Both the position numbers and the translations under genes were made by a program. From Seminavis robusta (lineage: Eukaryota; Bacillariophyta; Bacillariophyceae; Naviculales; Naviculaceae), in the NCBI GenBank assembly GCA_903772945.1, contig CAICTM010000149.1:41553-105552 (forward strand): a DNA stretch of 64,000 nucleotides, read 5' to 3'. Numbering within the stretch: position 1 is the first letter of the stretch; every line of letters starts with the position of its first letter. The notes beneath the pieces were generated by a model. The model was not told the DNA's origin. It searched no databases and worked only from the letters and a program-made list of their open reading frames with translations. Shown piece by piece: positions 22,301-33,873 of this stretch.

Positions 22301-23879
22301 GGCACATGTCCAATAGCTTGAGCCCTTTGCCAGATGGAATCAATAGCTGTTGGGGGAGCGAACTGGGCTCGCATGCTAGCTCATCGTCCACCATGGTGAA
22401 GGCCGTAGCTACACCCAACTTTTCCAGCAAGTACACGGATGCGGGTGGGACTCTAATGATTTTGGGCCCCTTGCCATCTCCGGTGGTGGATTGGCGGTTT
22501 CCTGCTCGGTTTGTCGTGGACCGAAAGCAGAGCCGAATACTCCGTGCAACCTCCTTCAACGAGAGGCGTGACAATGCAGTTGCAAGGACATAGCGAGCAA
22601 GCAATGGGAACCTATCCTTGTTTTTGGCAGTCGTTGTTGTCGTGTCAAAGCTCGTCATTCCGAATCGTTCCGACTCGGGGCGCGAAAAGGGAGACGAGGG
22701 AGAATGATAAAAGCTTGAATGGGGGTGCACCGCGACCAGAATACGAGCCGAACCCAGGATTTCTAGGAAAATCAAAAAGGCAGGGGCGCCCACCGGCAGT
22801 ACCCCGAGTGCAGCAAGGAAGGGTATGGGCACGATAAAAGATATATCCATGGTGGTGATATCCGGCCTCACAAAGATGATGAGTATTGTTGCCATAAAAA
22901 GTAGTAATGCCAGAACCGAGAGAGATGCACGGATGGCCTGAAGCTGCCTTAGTACCAAGGGTAGTTTGTGTTCCACAAGGGGGAGCCGAAGAAAAGTATC
23001 CAGCGGACTCTCTAAGAGCACAAAGATGCGCAAACTATTGCACAGTTCCATCAGCTTCCCTGATCCATCAGGCAACGTCGTTCGGCCTTTTGGAAATGAT
23101 GTGTTGGGTGTGCTCCGGGCAAAGGATTCCAACGTGATTCGTTTTCCCTCTTCTATGGATTGTTGTGGAGCCCCACCAGGGGATTCGTTGTCATGAACCA
23201 GGGAACACTTGGAGGGCGCTATATCTCCAACTTGTAAGGCCACATAGTCGCCCTTGACTAGCAAGAGCGTCGGTAGTCGACTCCAAGATCCCTGACCACC
23301 CTCTTTTGCTAGCCGATAGACAGGATAAACATCGGTCAAAGAAGTTCCAGGCAGCTTGATTCCTTCCAGCTTGATTGTGGAAGACATCACGTTCGACCTC
23401 AACGAACCGTTTTCGCTGTCTTCCTTCTTGTCCTCATGCCGTTCCATGTTCTTAAGGAATCTCTTGATTTCACGCCGTTTGACACTGTCTACATCGCTTG
23501 TACACGCGAATCGACGCCGACGAACCATCCAAATACTCAGGGCGGAGGTAGCCGCCAGGAGAATGGCAGCAAACAGCTGCGACAGGTATACACGACTTTC
23601 GGCAGCAGCATTAAAGAAAGTGCGTTCTTCGTCTTCGGATGATACCCAGGCCATGCAAGCCAACACCAACAGTCCAAGAGAGAGTATCAAGGATCCTCCA
23701 TACAAATCCATGTCGTTTTTGAGCCAGAAATCCCTCCATTTCACATACCATCTCCTGTTGGGATCGTTCTCATGGGTTATCGAGGCATTTGAAATAACCC
23801 TGGGGAAGGGGCCATCTAGATATTCCACAAGAAGCTCTTTCAGGATGGATCTGGCTTTGGTCCATGTCAGAGCGACCAT
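19315..23879 (-). CDS. TMEM94-type P-type ATPase-like membrane protein
   Basis: Seven exons join in frame: 23879-21996, 21921-21295, 21221-20990, 20888-20770, 20723-20586, 20514-19427 and 19339-19315, giving 1370 aa, close to animal TMEM94 length. Family marks: an N-terminal KARSILKELLVEYLDG segment; paired membrane helices; an actuator-like LLLVKGDYVALQVGD; FEDPNWWQHLPALK across exon 1; GVRFVYFSP; VAWNCAISL; DNVPLLVSLFTD; a many-helix C-terminus; and a tiny last exon that completes RLQFETRLGMWSPR, the family's conserved end. TMEM94 has been described as an ER magnesium-handling ATPase-like protein. Here the usual DKTGT site is VDDEL, so classical phosphorylation is doubtful. The ATG at 23879 has an ACC-ATG-G context; the frame is open further upstream, with other ATGs at 24017 and 24113. 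Confidence 0.88.
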
Positions 23880-25178
23880 GGTATGAGATACATATTCTTG
23901 ATCAGAAAGGGCGGAAGTAATAAGATACCGGAACGGTCGAGAAAGGATAATATTGCCATTTGCGATCGGTTTTGACATCATGTTTTGCAGGCCAGCAGAG
24001 CTATGAATAAATATCATTTTGTCGCTTTTACAGTCTTGTCTCTTTGCCTTTCCCTCCACCTCCACCCTCAAACGAGCAACGTGTCCATGGGCAAAGGCGG
24101 ACCACAAATGCATGCTGCATAGGAAGCATCTATCACACTTGTACGGTATCGGCAGCCCCCAGTGCAAAAGGGCGCGGAAATTTGGGATGAAGCCGTTTGA
24201 ATCACGCTCCAAAGGGTTTAGGATGAATAATCGATGGGCATCTCTAGCTACTCGAAGAGGCAAGTTCTGTTTGCCGGTACCTGATACCAGTACTACTGGT
24301 TTCAAACAAGCTATTAATAACTAAGGAAGGCTACGAAGCGGGTATTTGTTCACAATTGAATGTACAAGGTCCTCTAAATGCCAGAATGAATCTAATCTAC
24401 TTTCAAAGGGGACCCTTGGTCGCCCCCCATTGCGATACCATTCCGGTCCTCTATTGTACCGGTACCAGTACCGGTAAGTAAAGGTGAGAGATTGCCCTGG
24501 GGGTACCAGTACCAACGAATGTACTGAACGATGTTCGGAGGGAAGGCAAGAGCAAAGGATGCGAGGGGAGACTGAATGATTGAATCTCATCCGCTTCCTA
24601 CGGAGCTAGATCGAACCTTCAAAGGCAATCACGTTAACAGATACTTTACGAGTACCGACCCATCAACTTAAAACTGTTTAGTCAAGATCTGAATCTTCGA
24701 ACGGTTACTGCTGTCTGGTACGTACTGTACCGGTACCGGTATCTTATGCATCATCCTGAGCGAAAACACTCCGAAAAGGAAGGACACGAAACATACAGTA
24801 TGAACTTTACCGTATGTACCGGTACTGACCTTACAGCTTACCGTACCGTACAAATGACAAACAGAAATTAGTGGAACGATATTATGCTTGTGACAACCGC
24901 CACGATTTGTACTTAGGGTAGATGTAACGTTTGGTTCGTTGTTTAAAGAGGGTGCAAGCCCGCGTGTTTCATCAGGTTTTCGCGGGCTCCACATTTTACT
25001 TCCGAAATCGAGCTCCGAGAGGAACCTCTTTGCCTTTTTGTCACAAAACTGATCTGAGGAAGAGCCATCGCGGTGGGTCAACCTCTTTCAAAGCAACAAC
25101 AAAAAGCAAGGAAAGTAACATCTGTTTCGAGGAGATCATAGGCGTATCAATAGAAGAGTAACAACCGAGAAAGCAACA
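23880..25178. other. Shared upstream region, repeat-rich
   Basis: Divergent 5' DNA of the TMEM94-like gene and topoisomerase II. The first 430 bp is open in the TMEM94 frame and may be 5' UTR or coding. Beyond it lie many GTACCGGTACC words (about 24457-24476, 24722-24740, 24815, 24840) and no other gene. Confidence 0.5.
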
Positions 25179-28100
25179 ATGGCGTCCGATAGCGAAGTGA
25201 GTTTCATGGAAGAGGAGGAGGAGGAGCACTTCTCCGAGTTGGAGGCTTCCGACGAGGACGACTTTATGGAAGAGGAAAATGTGTCGTCTGGGCGTGGAAA
25301 CAAAGCAAAAGGAAAGGCCAAGGCTCCAGCTGCCAAGAAGAAAGCACCGGCGGCCAAGGGAAAGGCTGTCGCTCTTGCCGACAAGAGCAACACGATCGAC
25401 AATGACAGCGACGACGATCTCGACGATGACGACGAAAACCATCCTGCCAGTAAGCGACCGGCAAACAAACGAACGATCGAAGAAACCTATCAGAGTAAGT
25501 TCCTTGTTATCTGTTGAGATCCTCTTGCTGCTTCGTGCTTGTGTTGTTGTTACCATCAATTCGCACGATCTGACTTTGCGCGATTCGATGCCTTTTTTCT
25601 CCACGATGACGACAGAGTTGGATCAACGTGAACACATCTTGGTTCGTCCCGATACCTACGTTGGAAGCGTTGAACTCAAAGAAGATTTGATGTTCATTCT
25701 GGACAGCGACAGCGACCAAATCGTCGAGAAGAAGATCACGTACAATCCTGGTCTCTACAAGATCTTTGACGAGATTGTGGTCAATGCCGCGGATAACAAA
25801 CAGCGCGACCCCGAAATGTCCGTTCTCGAAATTGAAATTGACGCTGAGGCCAACACGGTCTCTGTCAAGAACAATGGAAAAGGCATTCCGGTAGAGATTC
25901 ACAAGGACGAAGATATGTACGTTCCTACCATGATTTTCGGCAATTTCTTGACGGGAAGCAACTTTGACGACGAAAACGAGAAGCGCACGACCGGAGGACG
26001 AAATGGATTTGGAGCCAAGTTGACCAATGTCTTCTCCACGGAATTCACTGTCGAATGCATGGACACGGAACGCGGCCGCAAATTCAAGCAAGTCTTTCGA
26101 AACAACATGCTAGAAATAGGCAAGCCCATTGTCAAGAACTGCACTGCCGCCGAGAAGAAGAAGGGCGACTACGTCAAGATCACATTCAAACCCGACTTGG
26201 GACGCTTTCAGATGCAGAAGCTTGATGAAGACACTGTCGGTCTCTTTTCCAAACGCGCCTACGATATTGCAGCTTGCATGGTCAATCGGCATGGCAAGAA
26301 GCTCAACGTGATTTTGAATGGAAAGACGCTGCCCATCAAGAAATTCCAGGACTACAGTCGGCTCTTTCGGGATCTCAATCAGCTGGTAGCCTACGAAACG
26401 ATTGGAGACTGGGAAGTTGGAGTGGGATTGTCTACGGATGACACACCAAAAATGCAGCATGTTTCGTTTGTGAACGCAATATCCACACCGATTGGAGGCG
26501 AGCACGTTGATTTCATCCTCAACCAAGCCGCCAAGTTCCTTCAAACGAGGGTGGAGAAGCAACACAAGGGATGCAAAATCACACCGGCCCGTGTCAAGGA
26601 TCATCTATGCGTCTTCATCAACTGTCTCATTGCCAACCCAACATTCGACTCCCAGTCCAAGGAAAAGATGACCTTGAAGCCAGCCAAATGGGAGAAGAAG
26701 TCGAAAGTCAAACTCACGGACGCATTCCTCAAGAAGCTCGCCGCGAAAAGTGGTGGAATTATTGATGCTATTCTAGAAACCTTGCTGTCCAGGCAGGACA
26801 AGGCTCTCAAGAGAAAGGGTGGAGTCAAACGAGTCAGACTGAATGGGATCTCAAAGCTTGACGACGCCAATCTTGCGGGAACCGCGAAGAGTTTGGAATG
26901 TACTTTGATTGTCACCGAGGGAGATAGTGCAAAGTCATTGGCCATGTCGGGATTGTCGGTGGTAGGCCGGGACAGATACGGGGTCTTTCCTCTTCGTGGA
27001 AAGCCTCTCAATGTACGAGATGCAAGCAAGGATCAGATAATGAAGAACGAGGAGATCAAAAACCTCGTCGAAATCGTGGGGCTCAAGTTCGGAAACACCT
27101 ACGATGAAACTAGTATCAAGCAGCTGAGATATGGTCGTTTGATGATCATGGCCGATCAAGATCACGACGGGAGTCACATCAAAGGTCTCGTGGTCAATTT
27201 CATTCATCATTTCTGGCCAAGCTTGCTCGATCTCAACTTTCTTGAGCAATTCATCACGCCTATCGTCAAGGCAACGAAGGGACGACAATCCAAGACCTTC
27301 TTTACGCTGCCAGAAGTCAAGAACTGGATGGAGACTGATGAGGCAAAGGGCTTCACTATCAAGTATTATAAGGGTCTTGGAACATCGACTTCGGAGGAAG
27401 CGAAGGAGTACTTTGCACATTTGGAGGTAAGTAAAACACACTGCGAGATACCTGCTTTTCCCCTTTTGCGTCATACTCAATACTCATGCTTCTTCCTTTG
27501 GTGATTGATTCCCTTCGATTCGACTCGACTCGTAGACACATGAAGTCAAGTTCCAGAAGCTCTCAACGGATGTCATAGAGCCCATCGTGAAACAAGAAGA
27601 GGAGTCGTCTGATGTGGAGGAACTTGACGAGGACGCTATCGTTCCCGACAAGCCTGTTAGTTCTTCAGGCGGGGACTTGATTGATTTGGTCTTTGCCAAG
27701 AAACGTGTCGAAGACCGCAAGAATTGGCTGCTCAGCAATTTGAAGAAAGAGGATGAGCTGTTCCTGGATTATGGAAGTGTCCCCAAGGAAGGACTCAAGT
27801 ACAGGTAGGTGCACGTACGGTACCTTTCTTCTGCGTTGTTTCTCGTAACTCACCAACTCGATTCCAACTAACACTCCTTAATACTCTTCCTCTTTCACAC
27901 TCACACTTTCAGTGAATTCGTAAACAGGGAGTTTATTCTCTTCTCTCAATCGGACAACATGCGTAAGTGATCGTACGATCTGCTTGCTTCGTACATGTTT
28001 GTTCGTCCACTTTCAACAAAGCTCACCAAACACACCGTGCTTCTGCACACAGGCTCGATCCCTCATTTTGTGGACGGCTTCAAGCCTTCTCAGCGCAAAG

Positions 28101-30329
28101 TTCTCTTTGCTTGTTTCAAAAGGAACCTCAAGAAGGAAATGAAGGTGGCCCAGCTTGCCGGGTATATTGGAGAGAAGTCTGCCTACCATCACGGGGAGGC
28201 GTCGCTGATGGGGACCATCATTGGCCTTGCACAAGGTAAGCCCCGACACTACGTAGAGCAGTAGTTCCGAGAGCGAATTTCCATGCATCAACTAACTGGT
28301 CTTTACTGGCACGTCAGACTACGTCGGAAGCAACAACGTGAACCTACTGTCCCCGAATGGCCAGTTCGGTACACGACGAATGGGCGGAAAGGATGCCGCC
28401 AGCGCTCGTTACATCTTCACAAAGCTTGAACCTATCACGCGCACCATCTTTCATCCGGATGACGAAGATTTGCTGAACTATCTCCAGGACGATGGGATGT
28501 CCATTGAGCCAGAGTTTTATGTACCAGTCATTCCCATGGTGCTTGTCAATGGGTCGGACGGAATCGGAACTGGTTGGTCTTCTCAGGTTCCAAATCACTG
28601 CGTGCGAAAGATCATTTCAAACCTTCGAGAGATGATCAACGGCCAAGAGCCTCCACTGCTTGAACCCGACTACTATGGCTTTACAGGAAGCATCATCAAA
28701 TCATCGGCGAAGAGTGGCAGCTACACAGTGGAAGGAGCCATCGAGCGTACGGGCGAAGAAACGCTCCGCATTACAGAGCTCCCTATCCGCACATGGACCC
28801 AAAACTACAAGGAGTTCTTGGAGAAGATGTTGGTAGGAGAAAAGGGCGACAAAAAGAAGAAGGAGAAGGAACCGGAGATCACCGATTTCTCCGAGAATCA
28901 CACGGACACGACAGTGGCCTTCACGGTCACAGCCGACAAGGCCAAGATTGATGAATTCGTGAACGGCAAAGGTGGACTCGTTGGCAAGTTCAAGCTAGAA
29001 AGCAAACTGAGCACTACCAACATGAACCTATTTGATACTACCGGCACTATCACGAAGTTCAACTCGGCAGAAGCCATTATGCGATCCTTCTACGACCTCC
29101 GCCTAGATTATTACCACAAGCGAAAGGCGCTCTTGGTTGAGAAGCTCAAGCGCGACAAGCTCATGTTGTCGAACAAGGCTCGATTTGTCGAGGAGGTCTG
29201 CCGTGGTGAGCTTGTGGTCAGCAGTCGCAAGCGCAAAGAACTGTTGGGTGAATTGAAGGACAGTGGCTACGACTTGTTCCCAAAAGATCCCAAAAATAGC
29301 GCTGCTGGCAACGATGGCGAGGAGCCAGAAGAAGACGAAACCGATGATTCGAACATTGCCACACTCGCCAAGGGCTACGAGTACTTGCTCGGAATGAAGA
29401 TTTGGTCGTTGACGTTCGAAAAGGCCGAGAAACTCCGGGAGGAACTGGCCGAGAAGACCAAGGAATTGGAGGATCTCGAAGCTACGGAACCCACCCAGAT
29501 TTGGCTCAATGATTTGGAGGCCATCGAGAAGGCTCTTGATGACCGCGACAAACGAGTAGAGGCTTCCAAGGAACGAGAGCAAGAGGCTCGCGACGCGGCA
29601 ATGAAGAAAAAAGGCGGCGGACGAAAGCCTGCTCCTCGCAAGCGAGCAACCAAGAAGGCACCCGCCAAGAAGAAGTCCAACGAATGGGACAGTGATATGG
29701 ATGATGCTTCTGATGTGGAGGTGGTGGCCAAGAAACCCGCGGCCAAGAAGGCACCCGCTAAGAAGGCACCGGCTAAGAAGCCCGCCGCTGTTGCAAAGCC
29801 CCCTTCCTCTCCTACCCAAGATGCCCTTGCGGAGGAGTTCAGCAAGAACGTGTCAGTGACTCCCGTTGCGAAGAAAGCTGAAAAGAAGCGCAAGGACTCG
29901 CCCTCCTTGTCAGATAGCGACCATGAGTCGGTTGCATCCGCCTCCAAAAAGGCCAAGACAGCAAAGGGCAAGGCCGCCGCCAAGAAGGAGGAGCCCATTG
30001 AGCTCGACGACTCTGACTCGGAGGATGAGTCTCCAATGAAACCCGCAGCAAAGGGCAAAGGCAAGGCCAAAGCCGCTCCAAAGGGCAAGGGAAAGGCTGC
30101 TCCAAAGGCCAAGGCTGCTCCAAAGGCCAAGGCCGCTCCAAAGGCCAAGGCCGCTCCAAAGAAGAGATCCGTTCTTGAAGATAGTGCTGACGAGGAGAGC
30201 AGCAGTGATGAGGACATTGCCACACCTCCTCCACGTGCTCGCAGTGGCAGAGCCCGTGCAAAGCCTATTGTGTACAAGCTCGAATCCGACAGTGAATCTG
30301 ATGGTGATGAGTTTGATGAGGAGGACTAA
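25179..30329 (+). CDS. TOP2: DNA topoisomerase II
   Basis: Six exons (25179-25494, 25616-27426, 27536-27804, 27913-27962, 28053-28235, 28318-30329) join in phase to give 1546 aa. The enzyme passes one duplex through a double-strand break using ATP, and acts in the nucleus during replication and chromosome segregation. Seen in order: acidic N-terminus; GHKL ATPase domain (EIVVNAADN, KNNGKGIPVEIH, GGRNGFGAKLTNVFS); TOPRIM domain (VTEGDSAKSLAMSGLS, MADQDHDGSHIKGL); and the breakage-reunion domain with the catalytic Tyr in GKDAASARYIFT (about residue 908). The C-terminal 370 residues are Lys/Ala/Pro repeats with acidic Ser patches (likely phosphorylation and nuclear targeting). Part of its second exon recurs at 3982-4071. 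Confidence 0.96.
30070..30162. repeat. Tandem AAPKAK-coding repeats in topoisomerase II tail
   Basis: Repeated CCAAAGGCCAAGGC(C/T)GCT units encode AAPKAK repeats in the basic C-terminal tail. Confidence 0.75.
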
Positions 30330-31266
30330 GCAAGAGATGGGGAAGTACTGGAATAAGAACATGGAGAAGGCCTTGATTTGATTACCCAGAACAAAAGCAA
30401 AATAATAGACACGCAGCCTTCAGTGGCGCGACATCCCAGTAAAACGAACAACTTGTGAACTCTCTTTGATAGATAACTACAATCATATAAAGGAGATACA
30501 ATCTATTGCGAAAGTAAGGAGAGTGCAATCGTACCGTCACGTCTTCATCGTAGCGTGCGTGCGTGCAGTAGCTGCCCTTCGTCGCGTCACACTACGGTCC
30601 GCTAGCTCCTCGGTAGATGCAGAAGGAGCAGTCAGTTGAGCATAATATGCATATGTGGTCTTGTTGCCTTTTGGTAAGTGCCTTGAAAAGAGGATTGCTC
30701 CTGTTGGGGAACCTGTTGGAACTGCCTGCAGTGTGCTCTCACCATACTCTTCCAATCATCGTTATTGCAGCGCTTTTCTTGCTAGGTTAGCTTATTGTGG
30801 TTTCACCAAAGCTTATTGTCACTTCTCCATTTGCTTTCGTCGCAACATCCTTCATTCCCATCCTAATGGCCGGTACAGGCAGTTGTGATACCGTACTAGC
30901 TAGCTATATAGTACCATAGAGTTTGAACACCAACAACACAGGTAATCTACATGTACCTCAATGGCAAGTCACAAGGATCACAGCAAGAGTTAAGGTACGG
31001 GTACCGCTGGAGGTGCTGTTTATGCTTGGTGCTCTTTGGAAAATTGTTCAAGCGCGTGGGAATTGAATGTGGGACCTCCACTTTTCTTTAGTCGCGCAAA
31101 ACATCTGGCACCAAAAAGCCCCCAATTTTGCCCAGGTGCAAAACCTGGCAAAGGAATGCCTTTTACGGTACCGTGTGGTAACCTGCCACCGCAACGAAAA
31201 CGAAACACACAGACCACAACTATCCTTAGTTTCGATCCAAGTCCACACAAACACACCCACGCAATC
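30330..31266. other. Intergenic interval
   Basis: 3' flank of topoisomerase II and 5' flank of the glycosyltransferase. It holds CTAGCTAGCTATATAG near 30897 and GGTACGGGTACC near 30995. A short minus-strand ORF (about 30537-30755) shows no domain and is not called. Confidence 0.45.
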
Positions 31267-32880
31267 ATGTCGCTATCTCGTCAGCGCTTTGTCCCTCTCT
31301 TTTTGTTTATGTTGGTGATGTCCCTTGTCCTCTTTCAAGAGGAGGAGAAGTTCAGCCAGGTATTCCAGCTGAAACAACCGTCCTCTGTTCGTCACTTGGC
31401 CAACAACACTACTGTTATAGAAGAGGCTTTTCGGACAAACGGCTCCAGGAGCAAGCGAGATAAAGACAAGGTGATTGTCAAGCAAAATGCAAGTGGCGAC
31501 AGCGATCATCCAGAAGAGGCCCAGTCCACGTCTTCCCCGAACCAAAAGGCCGACCCTGGCAAAACCAAGAGTACCGGTTCTCTCAGGAATACTGTCGTCT
31601 CACCTGACCCCCCAAGCGAAGATGCAACGAAAAAGGCGGCTGCTGATGCCCCCGCAGAGTCGAACAAAGCAGATTCTTCTTCTTCTTCTTCTTTACCATC
31701 CAAAGAGGAACGAATTGCCGCCTTTTATAAGCATCACTATGAGCAGGTGAGAGGCATGGCAAAGAAGAATTCCCTTATGCGATGGCATGATGCAGGTGCT
31801 TTCAAATCATGGGCTAATGAATTCAAGTATGTGCCCATAAAAGACGAGAATACCAATCTGGAAGATGCCAATCTGCAGGATCACAGCTTTCTCTACAGCT
31901 TTGAGCAGTCTCTCTGTACCGTTGCCAAAGTCGTTACCAGGTACCGCCAAAACAACCCAAATGCCTCCTGGCCCCATGTTGGCTTGGTCCGCTTTAATGC
32001 CGATTTTGGAGCCCTTTCCTCCAGGATTCCCAAATACACTGGAAAGTTTCGTTCGGGACCTCACACATGGAAGGGCGAGGGGTGCTCCATGGAATTTGTT
32101 CTCGACTATGTCAACCACCCCGATACCCTCGCTATTATCACAACGCAGTTTCAAGTCATGCGGCATGAGAAAATAAAATCCATCCCTCTGGGAATCCCGC
32201 GGTTTGCAAGTGGCCATATGGCCAAGTTCCTCAAGGAATACGACCTGTCCAAGGCAAACCGGTCCGACTTGATCATGGTGAATGTAAAGCCTTGGGGGCA
32301 ACGAATTGAGCCCATGAAACAGCTCTTGGCAAATTTCAATGCCTCGGATGCTACCATTGAAGCCAGTATTTCCGGCAAGAAAATCGAGGGGTTATCTGTC
32401 CACAATGTAACGGAAATGACCAAACCTCGTCCTGACAATCCACTGTTCCTCCAAAACACCTACTATCTCTTCCAGAGTATCAAAGGAGAGAAGTCCATGA
32501 ACATGAACTATGAACAGATGATTCGTTCCAAATTCGTCTGGGCTCCATCTGGACTTGGATTAGATTGCTATCGCATATGGGAATCCTTCTATTTGGGCAC
32601 GATTCCGGTGATTGCTCATTTGGGTTTTATGGAAACAGACGGGTGGATGAACGAGACACTGCGGGATCTGCCTGTGGCATGGGTGGAGCATCACGACCAA
32701 GTTACGCCCGAGTTTCTGGAAAATGCGTACGAAAAGATTATTTTGGAACCGCCACCAGGAGGATATCGTTATGAAAAGCTGACAAAAGACTATTGGATTG
32801 ACCTGGCGCATTCCTACCTTCCGCCCAATAGTGCAGGCCGAAGGCAAAGAGATGAAAAGTTGGCAAAAATGAAGAGATAG
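31267..32880 (+). CDS. Exostosin-like glycosyltransferase, type II membrane protein
   Basis: Single exon, 537 aa. A short cytosolic N-terminus is followed by one membrane helix (FVPLFLFMLVMSLVLF, residues about 8-23) and a Ser/Lys-rich stem to about residue 150, the layout of Golgi type II glycosyltransferases. The catalytic part includes FNADFGALSSRIPKYTGKF, IITTQFQVMRHEKIKSIPLG and, near the end, FVWAPSGLGLDCYRIWESFY-LGTIPVI, which matches the nucleotide-sugar-binding part of exostosin/GT47-type enzymes. Several N-glycosylation sequons (NNTT, NASD, NVT) are present. The acceptor and sugar are unknown; cell-wall or mucilage glycan synthesis is plausible. The ATG at 31267 is chosen because the open frame upstream is unlike coding DNA. 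Confidence 0.82.
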   Translation: MSLSRQRFVPLFLFMLVMSLVLFQEEEKFSQVFQLKQPSSVRHLANNTTVIEEAFRTNGSRSKRDKDKVIVKQNASGDSDHPEEAQSTSSPNQKADPGKTKSTGSLRNTVVSPDPPSEDATKKAAADAPAESNKADSSSSSSLPSKEERIAAFYKHHYEQVRGMAKKNSLMRWHDAGAFKSWANEFKYVPIKDENTNLEDANLQDHSFLYSFEQSLCTVAKVVTRYRQNNPNASWPHVGLVRFNADFGALSSRIPKYTGKFRSGPHTWKGEGCSMEFVLDYVNHPDTLAIITTQFQVMRHEKIKSIPLGIPRFASGHMAKFLKEYDLSKANRSDLIMVNVKPWGQRIEPMKQLLANFNASDATIEASISGKKIEGLSVHNVTEMTKPRPDNPLFLQNTYYLFQSIKGEKSMNMNYEQMIRSKFVWAPSGLGLDCYRIWESFYLGTIPVIAHLGFMETDGWMNETLRDLPVAWVEHHDQVTPEFLENAYEKIILEPPPGGYRYEKLTKDYWIDLAHSYLPPNSAGRRQRDEKLAKMKR

Positions 32881-33873
32881 CCGCCACATGCAGCGGTGTA
32901 TATTGCCAGCACAACGATGGCATGCTGGAATTTTGCTTCCTCTGCCTCTAGCTAGCCAACTCAAGGAAGGCCTAGCACAAGAATTGAGGGATTGAACACA
33001 TCTCACCTCCAGGGTGCCTTTGAGGGCACCTTTTACTAGTAGCTCGACGTGCAGGACAGGTTGCTGGCCCCCGTGATCACTATGGCAGACCCCGCCGACC
33101 AGCTCGCCGCTACTAAAGGAGCTGGCAACTCCAAAGCCCAGCTGCCCATCAAAACGTACCAGGTCCATATAATGCATAGATAAATGATTAGCTATGATTA
33201 CACAGGTTTAGGAATTCTGAGACTTGGCTACTGTCTTTTATGGCGTGTGATACCATACCGCTGGTAGCCAAAACAACCCAAGCAGTCAAAACGTACTGTA
33301 CCGGACCACCTTTTGCCACACTTTTCCAGGTTCCTAATATAATGCATAGCATACTAGTACTAGTAGACAAATGGGGTACCCGGCAAATGGTTCACAGGTT
33401 TCAGGCATTCCGCAAAGGGTGAGAGAGGGCTGCCTCTACCGCTACTAGCTAGCTACGGTAGCTAGCCAGTACTGTCTTTTATGGCGTGCAATAGCCAAAA
33501 ACCTAAGCACATGCTGTCCATCTGCCGTTGGACCCTTCGACGAAAGATCTTGGAGGTGCCGGCAGGCTCGCGAAGTAACTCCCGCCAGACTCCACCGTTG
33601 CTTTCATGATGGCAGAATAAGATCTTGACCACTTGAGAAAAAGTCATATTGGTACCAGATATCGATACACATACCCTCCCTCTATCGGGAGACAAACTCG
33701 ACAACATGCTAGCATGAGACTCCTACATCTTGCTTACGTTTAGCTCGTCTTTGCCTGTGGAGTAGCGGCGAAAAAGGGCGGGTCTCTACCTTGGTGGCAA
33801 CTCTGCGACGCTCCGAGCATTCGAATCTCACTTCTAAGAACACCTGGCGTGGGAAACAGCCAACCTTCTAACA
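32881..33873. other. Intergenic interval with an imperfect tandem duplication
   Basis: No gene. It holds a GGTGCC...GGCACC hairpin near 33015, a diverged duplication (33149-33520, listed separately) and CTAGCTAGCTACGGTAGCTAG near 33445. Confidence 0.5.
33149..33520. repeat. Diverged tandem duplication
   Basis: Two consecutive copies start with TCAAAACGTAC (33149 and 33286). In the same order both carry ATATAATGCATAG, CACAGGTTT, the exact 19-mer TACTGTCTTTTATGGCGTG (33229 and 33470) and TAGCCAAAA. The second copy is longer because of insertions that include a TAGTACTAGTAG run. No coding capacity was seen; it could be a small non-autonomous element or a local duplication. Confidence 0.7.

Noticed and set aside
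23880-24305. Longer N-terminus for the TMEM94-like protein
   Set aside because: The far upstream start has no ATG, and family similarity begins just after the ATG at 23879; other upstream ATGs are left as alternatives.
29375-30277. Antisense ORF of about 300 codons opposite the topoisomerase II tail
   Set aside because: It is the mirror of the Lys/Ala-rich repeats and gives Leu/Gly/Phe runs; not a gene.
33014-33033. GGTGCC-loop-GGCACC hairpin as a bacterial-type terminator
   Set aside because: The window is eukaryotic nuclear DNA; a hairpin without a T-run has no such meaning here.
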